DNA from: Bacteroidales bacterium UBA4116
GTDB lineage: Bacteria > Bacteroidota > Bacteroidia > Bacteroidales > Tannerellaceae
Reading direction: 5' to 3'
Assembly (NCBI GenBank): GCA_002381645.1
Contig: DFXE01000007.1
Coordinates: 121,201-185,200 of the forward strand
DNA: 64,000 nt
In this document: piece after piece, positions 35,160-44,184 of the stretch
How the letters are laid out: every line of letters starts with the position of its first letter
How positions within the stretch are numbered: position 1 is the stretch's first letter
The notes under the pieces: generated by a model
What the model was told of the DNA's origin: nothing
Database searches by the model: none
Seen by the model: only the letters and a program-made list of their open reading frames with translations
Program-made: the position numbers and the translations under genes

Positions 35160-38100
35160 TTATTTAACAACGGCTTTAAATGCTTCTCCGTCAACTGCTA
35201 CAACTACGATACCTTTAGGTACAGAAATTGTTTCATTGTCAGAGTTGATATACTTGCTTGCTACTGTTTGTCCTAAGATATTAGTAACAGTTACATTAGC
35301 ACCTGCAGCATTCAGGATGTTAACACCGCCATATTCTCCGGTAACCTGTACAGAAGAAGCTTCCGGATTCTTTTCGTTAGAAACGGCGTTGTTTTCTTCA
35401 CCTTGTAATACGTTGAATACATGAGCTGCATCATTCTGACTTGCATCCTGAAGAGCAACGTTCTTGCTAATGATCGGAACCATATTCTGGATTCTGATCC
35501 ATCTACCTACAGCAGGACCGATTTCCTGTTCGTTCGGATCTTTTCTGGATTCGATGTAGAATTTACGAACCATCTCAGCCGTTTCATTAGCATCACCCGC
35601 ACCAGTCGGATCGTACAAGCGGAATTGGAATACCATACTCTTTCCGTTATGAGCATCACTATGATAATCAGCAGGGTTATTGCCCCAGATAGGAAGACCA
35701 TTTCTGCCGTATCTTGGAGTATAGTGAGTATTTCTTCCTAAATATACTTTATGAGAAGCTGGTATTCTTAATAAATATGCTGAATCAATCTCCGTTGTAA
35801 GAGGTTTATCACGCAATACATAGAATGTGTCTCCCATATGAATACCATCTACAAATGCAAGACGAGTTGAGTTTTCAGCACCGTACTGTATCTTACCGAT
35901 ATAGTCTGCGTTGCGTGGATTGTAATTGTCAGCATCATCTGCCCCGATTGAATCTTGTGCATTGTACACATAGAATGCTCTTGTAAATGATGGTCTAACT
36001 GTCATGGTTGTATCATAAGTTACAGACCAGCTTTGTCCCTGAGAGTTCCAGGTTGAATCTTTTCTTACCGTCCAGATCGTATCACCTTTTACAAACTCAG
36101 GACGAACAGCCAGCATGTACTGAGGCATAGGCGTATTATGACGTACATATGCGGTGTCTACATAGAATGTGTAGTTTGAATGCGGATTATTTTCAGGATA
36201 ATCTGCTCTGTTGTACATTCCTAAGAAGCTGATAGTCGATTTTCCATTAGCTGATAAGCCATCACGGTAGTCATTTTCATTGGGCTTCTGTGGATTTTTA
36301 CTTCCTGCGCCTCTTGGTGAGTTTTCGAACAAGAATTCAGTACCCCAGTTATTATGACTTGAAAATTTCAACCAAACAGGAGCATTAGTAGAATTTCCAT
36401 AAGGCTCTTTGATCTTGTATTTACCATAGGTTGCACCATCGAATCTTCTGTATAACGGTTCATTATAAGGAGCAATATAGAATGTAGAAGTTCTTAATTC
36501 AGGGAACTCCTGAGCAGTTGCCCATGCATTGGCGTCATCGATACCTAATTTTATATTTCTAAGTGCACTTCTGTCAAGAACTGTTAATCTTCTTCCGTGA
36601 GAACCGGTATCAAGTAATGCATAGTAATCTCTACCGTCTTTAGTGTTATTTGTTTTCAGCAAGAAGATTGCAGTATCCACACGGTTTTTCGTAACTGCAT
36701 ATCTTGTTTGTTTGTCAGCAAATAAAACGGCTCCATTATTTCTTGCTGCGTTACCGTCTTTTACTCTTATTACGTAAGATACTCTTTCAAGTCGGGCTAA
36801 ATTCGGAACATTAGCAGTCCAATAACCATACCTCCGTGGTGCGCTTTGAGAGATTAACTCGAACTGAGTCCGTTGACCATCAGTCTGGTTTAGTATTACA
36901 GAAGAATCAGTACCTCCAATATATAAATATTTGTCAGTAAATTGCTTATTTAAATAATTGAAGTCATACGTGTTGAATTTCAGAGAATCATCCGGTAAAT
37001 ATTTATATCCTAAATATTTATCTGCTTTCTGAGCATCAGGAACAGCGATGAAGTTGTTAGCATATACTGTTTGTCCGAATAATTGAATATTTGATCCAGT
37101 TGTTGTCAACTGAAGAGTCTGTGTCGGAATAACTTTTCCATCAACTACAACGCCAAATTCACGGTTTGTGATTCTTATCGGAGAAGTCGTAGGGAAGTCA
37201 GGACGTGTTTGTTCAACTACCCACTGGAAAGACGGGATTCTATTAGGATCCTGATTTGAATTTTTAAGGTCTATCCATATTGGATATCTTTGTTCGGCAG
37301 TAATGTTAGTTGTGGTATCTGTATTTATTCTAACTATCAGATATTCACCTTTGGCATTCTGGATAGTGTATAGGTTATTGGCTACAGATGTGAAAGTAAT
37401 AGGTACATTACCGCAACCTTCAAGACCTAATTCAATACGTGTGGAAACTTCTCTCGTACCGATAGTAAGGATACTTCTTTCACCGGCTACCAAGTCTTGT
37501 AATTTAACATGCAGTGAATCTCTTCCGTCATAAGCACCGACACTTGCAGTTACACCCCATTGTGTTTTATGTGGGTAATCATACCAGTGACCGGTATAAC
37601 CTTCTTTTGGGAAGGTAGCTTGCATTACGTCGATAGCTAAACTGTCGTTCATTACATTGTAACGAGCCTGGAAATAATATTGTCTGTGGATTGCAACTTT
37701 GCGGACATCACCTGTTGTTACCGGAGCATCACCCCATGCAAATTTAAGGAATCTTACACCATATTCTCCGGTGTAAGCAGTATCCACACGTAAATATTTG
37801 TTAACCTGTTCATCAGCAGATAAACCGCTTACATTACGCTCGAACAGCAACCACCTGTCAGTAGCGCCAACACCTGGGCCAAATGCAGAAAACGGTACAT
37901 CCGTAGCTCTGATAGGAGTCTGGAATTCGCTTACGTCAGATGGAGCAGGCACGAAGGTTAATGTTCTGTATCCGGGTGTTGTAGTGCTAATGATTGAATT
38001 GAACTGTTGAGCATTCAAAACAACTTCAGCTGGGCTATAAACACTAAAATAGATTACATCAGGGTTACTGGCCATACTGAAATCATGATCCCCAGGGAAT

Positions 38101-38633
38101 GATTCAACGCCTACTTCACCGGCAGATGTACGTACTAAAGCCAATACCCTGTCTGTTGTATAATACAGGATAAATGGTTTAAGCGTTTCTAAACGGCCGT
38201 CGTAAACAAGAGAGAAGTTCCATCTGGAAAGCGTACCGAACTGTACGTCGATAGAATCCGTAGGCGCAAGATTTAAATCAGTTTCAGTTACACGTAATTG
38301 GTGGTTGCTGCCTCTGTTTGTAAACTGGAAAGTTGGAGTACGTCCCTGATCTTCCGGATCTTCAACAGAAATACACCATAAGCTATGGCCCAATGTTCCT
38401 GTGTAAGATAATGTGTCTTGCAGATACAAACGACCATTATCGCTGATAGTCAAAGCACCAGCAAAAGACTGATCACCAGTGGTTCCGATGAGGTGATAGA
38501 GATTATTTGCCTGTTGGGCAGGGGTAATCCCATTTGTCACCGCACTTCCAAAGGAATCCTGTGCGTTGATCGTTCCTACCGATGCTACCAGCATGAAAGC
38601 GCTGGCAATCAAAGTAAAAAACTTTTTGTTCAT
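35160..38633 (-). CDS. large phase-variable surface protein A (DUF6383-like C-terminus)
   Basis: A 1157-residue secreted protein with a signal peptide (MNKKFFTLIASAFMLVASVG…NAQ) and a long beta-rich body. The final ~75 residues (…VTVTNILGQTVASKY…ISVPKGIVVVAVDG…) match the DUF6383 / type IX sorting-domain pattern. By eye about 14 D(S/T)(A/I/L/M/T/V) sequons, the Bacteroidota O-glycosylation signal, are spread along it. It is a close homologue of the divergent gene at 39184. Length and architecture suit an S-layer-type glycoprotein. In the orientation given, no promoter with both -33 and -7 elements points at it, so it is predicted to be off. Confidence 0.85.
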   Translation of the reverse strand: MNKKFFTLIASAFMLVASVGTINAQDSFGSAVTNGITPAQQANNLYHLIGTTGDQSFAGALTISDNGRLYLQDTLSYTGTLGHSLWCISVEDPEDQGRTPTFQFTNRGSNHQLRVTETDLNLAPTDSIDVQFGTLSRWNFSLVYDGRLETLKPFILYYTTDRVLALVRTSAGEVGVESFPGDHDFSMASNPDVIYFSVYSPAEVVLNAQQFNSIISTTTPGYRTLTFVPAPSDVSEFQTPIRATDVPFSAFGPGVGATDRWLLFERNVSGLSADEQVNKYLRVDTAYTGEYGVRFLKFAWGDAPVTTGDVRKVAIHRQYYFQARYNVMNDSLAIDVMQATFPKEGYTGHWYDYPHKTQWGVTASVGAYDGRDSLHVKLQDLVAGERSILTIGTREVSTRIELGLEGCGNVPITFTSVANNLYTIQNAKGEYLIVRINTDTTTNITAEQRYPIWIDLKNSNQDPNRIPSFQWVVEQTRPDFPTTSPIRITNREFGVVVDGKVIPTQTLQLTTTGSNIQLFGQTVYANNFIAVPDAQKADKYLGYKYLPDDSLKFNTYDFNYLNKQFTDKYLYIGGTDSSVILNQTDGQRTQFELISQSAPRRYGYWTANVPNLARLERVSYVIRVKDGNAARNNGAVLFADKQTRYAVTKNRVDTAIFLLKTNNTKDGRDYYALLDTGSHGRRLTVLDRSALRNIKLGIDDANAWATAQEFPELRTSTFYIAPYNEPLYRRFDGATYGKYKIKEPYGNSTNAPVWLKFSSHNNWGTEFLFENSPRGAGSKNPQKPNENDYRDGLSANGKSTISFLGMYNRADYPENNPHSNYTFYVDTAYVRHNTPMPQYMLAVRPEFVKGDTIWTVRKDSTWNSQGQSWSVTYDTTMTVRPSFTRAFYVYNAQDSIGADDADNYNPRNADYIGKIQYGAENSTRLAFVDGIHMGDTFYVLRDKPLTTEIDSAYLLRIPASHKVYLGRNTHYTPRYGRNGLPIWGNNPADYHSDAHNGKSMVFQFRLYDPTGAGDANETAEMVRKFYIESRKDPNEQEIGPAVGRWIRIQNMVPIISKNVALQDASQNDAAHVFNVLQGEENNAVSNEKNPEASSVQVTGEYGGVNILNAAGANVTVTNILGQTVASKYINSDNETISVPKGIVVVAVDGEAFKAVVK

Positions 38634-38804
38634 AATTTAAAAATTTAATATTAATACTAAAAGTAAAAATTGAGTTTACTCGATAATTTTTGATATCCAC
38701 TTTATCGCATACTTCAATATGAATTAGGCGATTAGCAAATATTATATCTCTGCTATTTTTGTTTTTAATTGTTTATCCAAAGCATATTTTGTTAAAAATG
38801 AACA

Positions 38805-39012
38805 CAATGGTTAAATTAAACGAACGATTTTTTTCAACTTTTCGATTCAGAATTCGGTTTGTCATGTAAAAAGAGGTTTTTGTACAGGATTCACTACCCT
38901 ATTGATAAGAAAGGGGATGCAAGGGGTAAAAAAAAAATTAAATTAATTGCGTATTTCAAACAAATATATACCTTTGCTGAGTGAAAAAAAGGTTCGTTTA
39001 ATTTAACCATTG
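38805..39012. repeat. inner inverted repeat, likely invertase crossover sites
   Basis: A perfect 21-bp inverted pair (38805-38825 and 38992-39012) lies within a longer pair of about 65 bp (38761-38825 and 38992-39056) that matches at about 58 of 65 positions. The enclosed 166 bp would be the minimal invertible segment, a size typical of Bacteroides promoter inversions. Confidence 0.85.
38947..38976 (+). promoter_or_regulatory. promoter now directed at surface gene B
   Basis: TTG (38947-38949), a 19-bp spacer and TACCTTTG (38969-38976) match the Bacteroidota promoter at both elements. The transcript would start near 38983 and have a 200-nt leader before the ATG at 39184. On the other strand TATATTTG (38968-38961) is adjacent, but it lacks a -33 element. 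Confidence 0.75.
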
Positions 39013-39183
39013 TATACTTTTTTAACAAAACATACATTGGATAAACAATTGAAAACAAGAACTGTAGAGACAGAACATTCACTAATCACCTAATCCACAA
39101 GAGAATAGGAGACGAAGTGAGTATAATAAATTATCGAGTAAACTCAATTTTTACTTTTAGTATTAATATTAAATTTTTAAATT

Positions 39184-42100
39184 ATGAACAAAAAGTTTTT
39201 TACTTTGATTGCCAGCGCCTTTATGCTGGTAGCATCAGTAGGAACGATGAATGCTCAGGTGACTTCTTTCGGGGATCCGGAGACTGGAGGGCTCTCACAG
39301 TCTCAACAGGAGAGAAACCTCTATCATCTTATCGCTACTACGGGTGACAGTACATTTTACGGAGCTCTGAATATCAGTCAGAACGGCCGTCTTTATTTGA
39401 CAGATACAGCATCTTATGCCGGTTCATTAGGATCGACTCTGTGGTGCATCAATGTGGAAGACGCTGAAGACCAGGGACGTACTCCTACTTTCCAGTTTAC
39501 GAACAGAGGTTCCGACCATGTATTACGTGTATCTCCTGAAGATTTAAACAGACCAGTTACTGACTCGATCGATGTACAGTTCGGTTCTCTTTCAAGATGG
39601 AACTTCTCTCTTGTTTACAAAGATCGTTTAGAAACAAAAAAACCTTTCGTATTGTATTACACAACCGACAGAGTATTAGCGTTGGTTCGTACTACTGCCA
39701 ATCAGGTTGGTGTTGAGTCTTTCCCCGGGGATTATAACTTTGATCCTACTTTGGCTGCAAACGCAAATATTCTTTATTTCACTGTTTACAGACCGGCGGA
39801 ACTTATACTTAACGCAAATCAGTTCAACACGATCATTAATACAGAGCGTCCGGGATATGTTACTTTAAGCTTTACACCTGCTCCATCTGAAGTTAGTGAA
39901 TTCCAGACTGCTATCAGAGCTACCGATGTACCGGTGTCTCAATTTGGCCCTGGTGCTACTAACAACTGGTTAATGTTCGAACGTAACACAACTGATGCAA
40001 ATACTAAATATCTGCGTGTAGATACAGCTTATACAGGAGCATATGGAACAAGGTTCCTTAAATTTGCATGGGGTGACGGTCCTTCAACTGCTACTCCTCA
40101 GAAAGCTTCCATCCAAAGACAATATTACTTCCAGGCACGCTATAACATCTTAAATGATAGTTTAGCTATTGACGTAATGGAGGCCAAATTCCCTGAAGAA
40201 GGTTATACAGGATACTGGTATACTTATGGACAGGCAGGATATCCCGGCCATGTAACTGAATGGTATCCATCTACATATCCTACTGCACCACGTACCGGAG
40301 GTGACTCTCTGCATGTTAAATTGCAGGACTTGATCGCAGGTCAAGTAAGTCTCTTGACTATCGGTACAAGAGAAGTTTCTACACGTATCGGGTTAGGACT
40401 TAAAGGTTGTGGTGTACCTGATTTGACTTTCACATCAGTTCCAAGCAACTTGTATGTAATCAGAAACAATAAGGGACAATATTTGATCGTACCTATCAAT
40501 ACAGATACGTTAAATAATAATGTTGATCTTAACCGTAGGGTTCAATGGGCTGATCTTGATAATGTAACGGATCCTACCAGAATACCTGCATACCAATGGG
40601 TAGTTGAACAAACACGTACAGATTTCCCGACAACTTCTCCGATCAAAATCACAAACCGTGAATTCGGACCAAGTTATGCAGCAGGAGTTTCTGGTGATTA
40701 TCATACATTCATTCCTACTTATTCAACAATTCAGTTGACTAATACCGGATCAAGTATTCAGCTATATGGTGAAACTGTTTATGCATCTAATTTCATTGCA
40801 GTACCAGATGCACAAAAAAGAGATAAGAACTTAGGTTACAAATATCTTCCTGAAGATTCATTAAGATTCAATACATATGACTTCAACTACCTGCACACAT
40901 TGAATACTTCAACTTATTTATATGTTGGCGGTACGGATTCATCTGTAATTTTGAACAACAATAATACTGAAAGAAGAACCCAGTTCGAATTGATCTCTCA
41001 AAGTGCTCCGAGACCTTATGGTTACTGGACTCCTAATGTAGCTAATCTGGCTAAACTTGAAAAAGTGGCTTATGTGATACGTGTTAAAGACGGTAATGCT
41101 TTAAGAAATAACGGTTCTGTTATGTTCTCTGACAGCCAGCAAAGATATGCTGTTTCTAAAAACAATGTTGATACAGCAATTTTCTTATTGAAGACAAATA
41201 ACACATTCAATGGCAGAGACTATTATGCAATGCTTGATACCGGTTCTTACAGCTTAAGAAGACAAACTCCTCTGGGAACCAGAGTACAGTACAAAGACGT
41301 TAAATTAGGTATCAGAGACGGTAGCGGTTGGGCATATGAGCAGACAATAGCTGAAGACAGAACTTCTGCTTTCTATATTGCTCCTTATAACGAACCGTTA
41401 TACAGAAGATTCGACGGTGCAACATATGGTAAATACCAGATCAAAGAGCCTTATGGAAATTCTACTAACGCTCCTGTTTGGTTGAAATTTGCAAAACACA
41501 ACAACTGGGGTAAAGAATACCTGTTCGAAAACTCTCCAAGAGGCAAAGGTGGTCCTGGCAAAAACGTAAACGACTATCGTGACGGCCTTTCTGCAACTGG
41601 ACAATCTACTATCAGCTTCTTAGGATTGTATAACATTGAACAGTATCCTGAAAATAATCCGCTTTCAAACTACACATTCTATGTGGATACGGCTTATGTA
41701 CGTTACAATACGCCAATGCCTCAGTATATGTTGGCTGTACGTCCTGAATTTGTAAAAGGTGATACGATCTGGACGGTAAGAAAAGATTCAACCTGGAACT
41801 CTCAGGGACAAAGCTGGTCTGTAACTTATGATACGACTATGACAGTTAGACCATCTTATACAAGAGCTTTCTATGTATTCAACGCTCAGGACTCTATCGG
41901 TAATTTGGATGCAGACAATTACAACCCACGTAATGCAGACTATGTAGGTAAGGTACAATATGGTGCTGAATATACAACACGTCTTGCTTTCGTTGATGGT
42001 GTTCACATGGGAGATACATTCTATGTATTACGTAACAAACCTGCTACATCTGAAATCGACTCAGCATTCTTGTTAAGAATACCGGCTTATGATAAGATCT

Positions 42101-42678
42101 ATTTAGGTAGAAATACTCATTACAGACCAAGATTCGGCAGAAACAACCTTCCATTATGGGGTAATAGCACAAACTATTACAATGATTCCTATAACGGAAA
42201 GAGTATGGTATTCCAGTTCCGTCTGTATGACCCGGAAGGATCAACAGAAGCTACCATCGAACCTGAAAAAGTTCGTAAGTTTATGATCGAATCAAGAAGC
42301 GATACGACTGATGTAGAAATCGGTCCAAGCTCAGGAAGATGGATGAAAATTCAGAATGGTGTGCCTATCATCAGCCAGCAGGTTAACCTGACGGCAGCAA
42401 AGAACGATGGTGCTGAAGTTATGAACGTATTGTTAGGTGAAGAAAACAACGCGGTTTCTAACGAAAAGAATCCGGAAGCTTCTTCTGTACAGGTTACCGG
42501 AGAATATGGCGGTGTTAACATCCTGAATGCTGCAGGTGCTAATGTAACTGTTACTAATATCTTAGGACAAACAGTAGCAAGCAAGTATATCAACTCTGAC
42601 AATGAAACAATTTCTGTACCTAAAGGTATCGTAGTTGTAGCAGTTGACGGAGAAGCGTTCAAAGCTGTTGTTAAGTAA
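39184..42678 (+). CDS. large phase-variable surface protein B (DUF6383-like C-terminus)
   Basis: The 1164-residue homologue of surface protein A has an almost identical signal peptide and C-terminus. Long conserved stretches such as TPTFQFTNRG, TDRVLALVRT and WTVRKDSTWNSQGQSWSVTYDT alternate with diverged ones, giving a mosaic pattern. It carries about 16 O-glycosylation-type sequons (for example TDTA, NDSL, GDTI, YDTT). The last ~75 residues have the type IX sorting-like fold (NVTVTNILGQTV…GIVVVAVDG). The near-consensus promoter points at it, so it should be the expressed copy in this orientation. Confidence 0.87.
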   Translation: MNKKFFTLIASAFMLVASVGTMNAQVTSFGDPETGGLSQSQQERNLYHLIATTGDSTFYGALNISQNGRLYLTDTASYAGSLGSTLWCINVEDAEDQGRTPTFQFTNRGSDHVLRVSPEDLNRPVTDSIDVQFGSLSRWNFSLVYKDRLETKKPFVLYYTTDRVLALVRTTANQVGVESFPGDYNFDPTLAANANILYFTVYRPAELILNANQFNTIINTERPGYVTLSFTPAPSEVSEFQTAIRATDVPVSQFGPGATNNWLMFERNTTDANTKYLRVDTAYTGAYGTRFLKFAWGDGPSTATPQKASIQRQYYFQARYNILNDSLAIDVMEAKFPEEGYTGYWYTYGQAGYPGHVTEWYPSTYPTAPRTGGDSLHVKLQDLIAGQVSLLTIGTREVSTRIGLGLKGCGVPDLTFTSVPSNLYVIRNNKGQYLIVPINTDTLNNNVDLNRRVQWADLDNVTDPTRIPAYQWVVEQTRTDFPTTSPIKITNREFGPSYAAGVSGDYHTFIPTYSTIQLTNTGSSIQLYGETVYASNFIAVPDAQKRDKNLGYKYLPEDSLRFNTYDFNYLHTLNTSTYLYVGGTDSSVILNNNNTERRTQFELISQSAPRPYGYWTPNVANLAKLEKVAYVIRVKDGNALRNNGSVMFSDSQQRYAVSKNNVDTAIFLLKTNNTFNGRDYYAMLDTGSYSLRRQTPLGTRVQYKDVKLGIRDGSGWAYEQTIAEDRTSAFYIAPYNEPLYRRFDGATYGKYQIKEPYGNSTNAPVWLKFAKHNNWGKEYLFENSPRGKGGPGKNVNDYRDGLSATGQSTISFLGLYNIEQYPENNPLSNYTFYVDTAYVRYNTPMPQYMLAVRPEFVKGDTIWTVRKDSTWNSQGQSWSVTYDTTMTVRPSYTRAFYVFNAQDSIGNLDADNYNPRNADYVGKVQYGAEYTTRLAFVDGVHMGDTFYVLRNKPATSEIDSAFLLRIPAYDKIYLGRNTHYRPRFGRNNLPLWGNSTNYYNDSYNGKSMVFQFRLYDPEGSTEATIEPEKVRKFMIESRSDTTDVEIGPSSGRWMKIQNGVPIISQQVNLTAAKNDGAEVMNVLLGEENNAVSNEKNPEASSVQVTGEYGGVNILNAAGANVTVTNILGQTVASKYINSDNETISVPKGIVVVAVDGEAFKAVVK

Positions 42679-42711
42679 TTGATATCTGAATAAGATAAAC
42701 CTTATATTAAG

Positions 42712-42740
42712 GCTCCCTCCTTTTGGAGGGAGCTTTTTTT
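42712..42740 (+). terminator. terminator of surface gene B
   Basis: GCTCCCTCC-TTTT-GGAGGGAGC, a perfect 9-bp stem, is followed by TTTTTTT. It lies 33 bp after the stop codon. Confidence 0.92.
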
Positions 42741-42770
42741 GCATGCATATTAACAATAATGTAACCGGAT

Positions 42771-42778
42771 TATATTTG
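42771..42778 (+). promoter_or_regulatory. -7 element of the porin gene
   Basis: TATATTTG is an exact TAnnTTTG match, 50 bp before the porin ATG and after the gene B terminator. No well-spaced TTG is seen. Confidence 0.45.
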
Positions 42779-42827
42779 TTTTGTAAACGGGATATCGTTT
42801 CTTTGTACCCTTTATCATGTTAGCATT

Positions 42828-44135
42828 ATGAAAAGCAAAATTGTTCGCGTTATCATTCCAGGCCTATTCCTGTATATATGTTTTTTTTCGCCTATACTAT
42901 TACAGGCACAGCAATATTATGAAGAAATCAACGCAAGAATTGACTCTTTAGAAGAACAGACGGCCACCCTTGATAAAGTGATTAAGGGCCTTAGCAAGTT
43001 CAAAGTATCATCTTATATACAGGGACAATACCAGCATGGTCAACAGGATGCCTCACTAAAGGTTGGAGACACAAACGAAAATACGGATAAGTCGTTCAAC
43101 CGCATCGGTATTCGTAGGGGACGTGTAAAATTTGAATATAACGACGGTATCGGCACAGGAGCCGTACAGATTGAAGTCAATGATAAAGGAGTCAGTTTTC
43201 GAGATCTTTATATAGGTATAAAAGACCCCTGGACGAAAAGAAATCAATTAATGGCGGGTGTTTTCAACAGGCCGTTCGGTTATGAAGTATCTTATTCCAC
43301 ATCTGATTTGGAATCGCCTGAACGGGCAACGATTATTCAATACCTCTTTCCCGACGAACGCGACCTGGGAGCCATGTTGACCTTACGTACTCCTGAAGCA
43401 AGCCCGCTGCATTTTTTAAGGCTCGATGCCGGACTTTTTGCAGGGAATAGTATCAACCGGGAGACGGACAACAGAAAAGACTTTATAGGACGTTTAGGAG
43501 CTGAAAAAGAGATTCAATATTGGGGTAAATGGGGTTTAGGGGTTTCATATTATAACGGAAGCGTTTATAATCCTACTTCCGAAACATACGAGATGCAGGA
43601 GAAGCATTATATCAAAATAGATAAAGGTAATCCGGGAAGTTATATGAAACGCGAATATATCGGATTCGACGGACAATTAAGCGTGTCCAGCGAAATAGGG
43701 ACGACAACTATCCGGGCTGAAGGTTTATTCGGCATCCAGCCAGGTATAGCGGGTAGCAGCGAAAGTCCGGACTATAGCAGTCGCCCCGAAAACATACCGG
43801 TAAATGCATTATATAAACGACCATTCCTCGGATATTTCTTTTATTTTGTACAAGATATAGGAACGTCGCCCTTTTCCATAGTACTGAAATACGACACCTA
43901 TGACCCGAATACCGATGTTAAGGAAAACGAAATAGGGATAGAAGGAAGTTATACTACAAAAACCGATTTAGCACAAAGCACTATAGGTGTTGGAGGAATC
44001 TACAACTTTAATAAGCACATCCGGCTACAAGCATATTACGAAATAAACAAAAATGAAAAAAGCGAATGGATCAAAGGATATGAATCCGACAGGAAAGATA
44101 ATGTATTAACTGTACGGTTACAATATAAATTTTAA
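42828..44135 (+). CDS. OprO/OprP-like outer-membrane porin
   Basis: A 435-residue exported protein. Signal peptide residues 1-28 end in LQAQ, then comes a short coiled-coil N-terminus (INARIDSLEEQTATLDKVIKGL). A beta-barrel of the phosphate-selective porin O/P family follows (FNRIGIRRGRVKFEYNDGIGTGAVQIEVND…, QLMAGVFNRPFGYEVSYSTSDLESPERATIIQ…) and ends in the typical RLQYKF. The substrate is not evident. It is transcribed alone and ends in a bidirectional terminator. Confidence 0.87.
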   Translation: MKSKIVRVIIPGLFLYICFFSPILLQAQQYYEEINARIDSLEEQTATLDKVIKGLSKFKVSSYIQGQYQHGQQDASLKVGDTNENTDKSFNRIGIRRGRVKFEYNDGIGTGAVQIEVNDKGVSFRDLYIGIKDPWTKRNQLMAGVFNRPFGYEVSYSTSDLESPERATIIQYLFPDERDLGAMLTLRTPEASPLHFLRLDAGLFAGNSINRETDNRKDFIGRLGAEKEIQYWGKWGLGVSYYNGSVYNPTSETYEMQEKHYIKIDKGNPGSYMKREYIGFDGQLSVSSEIGTTTIRAEGLFGIQPGIAGSSESPDYSSRPENIPVNALYKRPFLGYFFYFVQDIGTSPFSIVLKYDTYDPNTDVKENEIGIEGSYTTKTDLAQSTIGVGGIYNFNKHIRLQAYYEINKNEKSEWIKGYESDRKDNVLTVRLQYKF

Positions 44136-44177
44136 CCTGTAAACCGGGAGACATTATTTACTCCCGATTTACAGGTT
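44134..44177. terminator. bidirectional terminator between porin and nadC
   Basis: A 17-position stem (44134-44150 with 44161-44177) pairs at 16 positions (AACCTGTAAA…GGGAG / CTCCC…TTTACAGGTT) around a 10-nt loop. The convergent arrangement supports termination in both directions. Confidence 0.75.
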
Positions 44178-44184
44178 TATATAA

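Larger units (their letters stand above)
38634..39183. promoter_or_regulatory. putative invertible promoter region between the surface genes
   Basis: All 550 bp between the two ATGs form an in-register, gap-free imperfect mirror image. Only the central part (about 38834-38983) is not symmetric, and it carries the single good promoter. The inner inverted repeat (38805-38825 / 38992-39012) is perfect over 21 bp and contains AAACGAAC, resembling the invertase sites of Bacteroides. Recombination at it, or at the outer repeat, would turn the promoter towards gene A. Confidence 0.8.
38599..39218. repeat. outer inverted repeat, 91 bp perfect
   Basis: Positions 38599-38689 are the exact reverse complement of 39128-39218. 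The repeat covers the last ~56 bp of both leaders, the start codons and the first 35 coding bases. Similarity continues further into both genes with scattered changes. The symmetry axis (38908.5) is the same as for the inner repeat and for the two start codons (38633 and 39184). Confidence 0.95.

Noticed and set aside
38961..38968. Second promoter pointing at surface gene A in the present orientation
   Set aside because: TATATTTG is a -7 match on the minus strand but has no TTG at a suitable distance, so I regard the plus-strand promoter as the functional one.
34403..42678. Composite transposon or phage carrying the invertase
   Set aside because: There is no transposase, integrase, phage structural gene or flanking direct repeat; the recombinase has the features of a DNA invertase.
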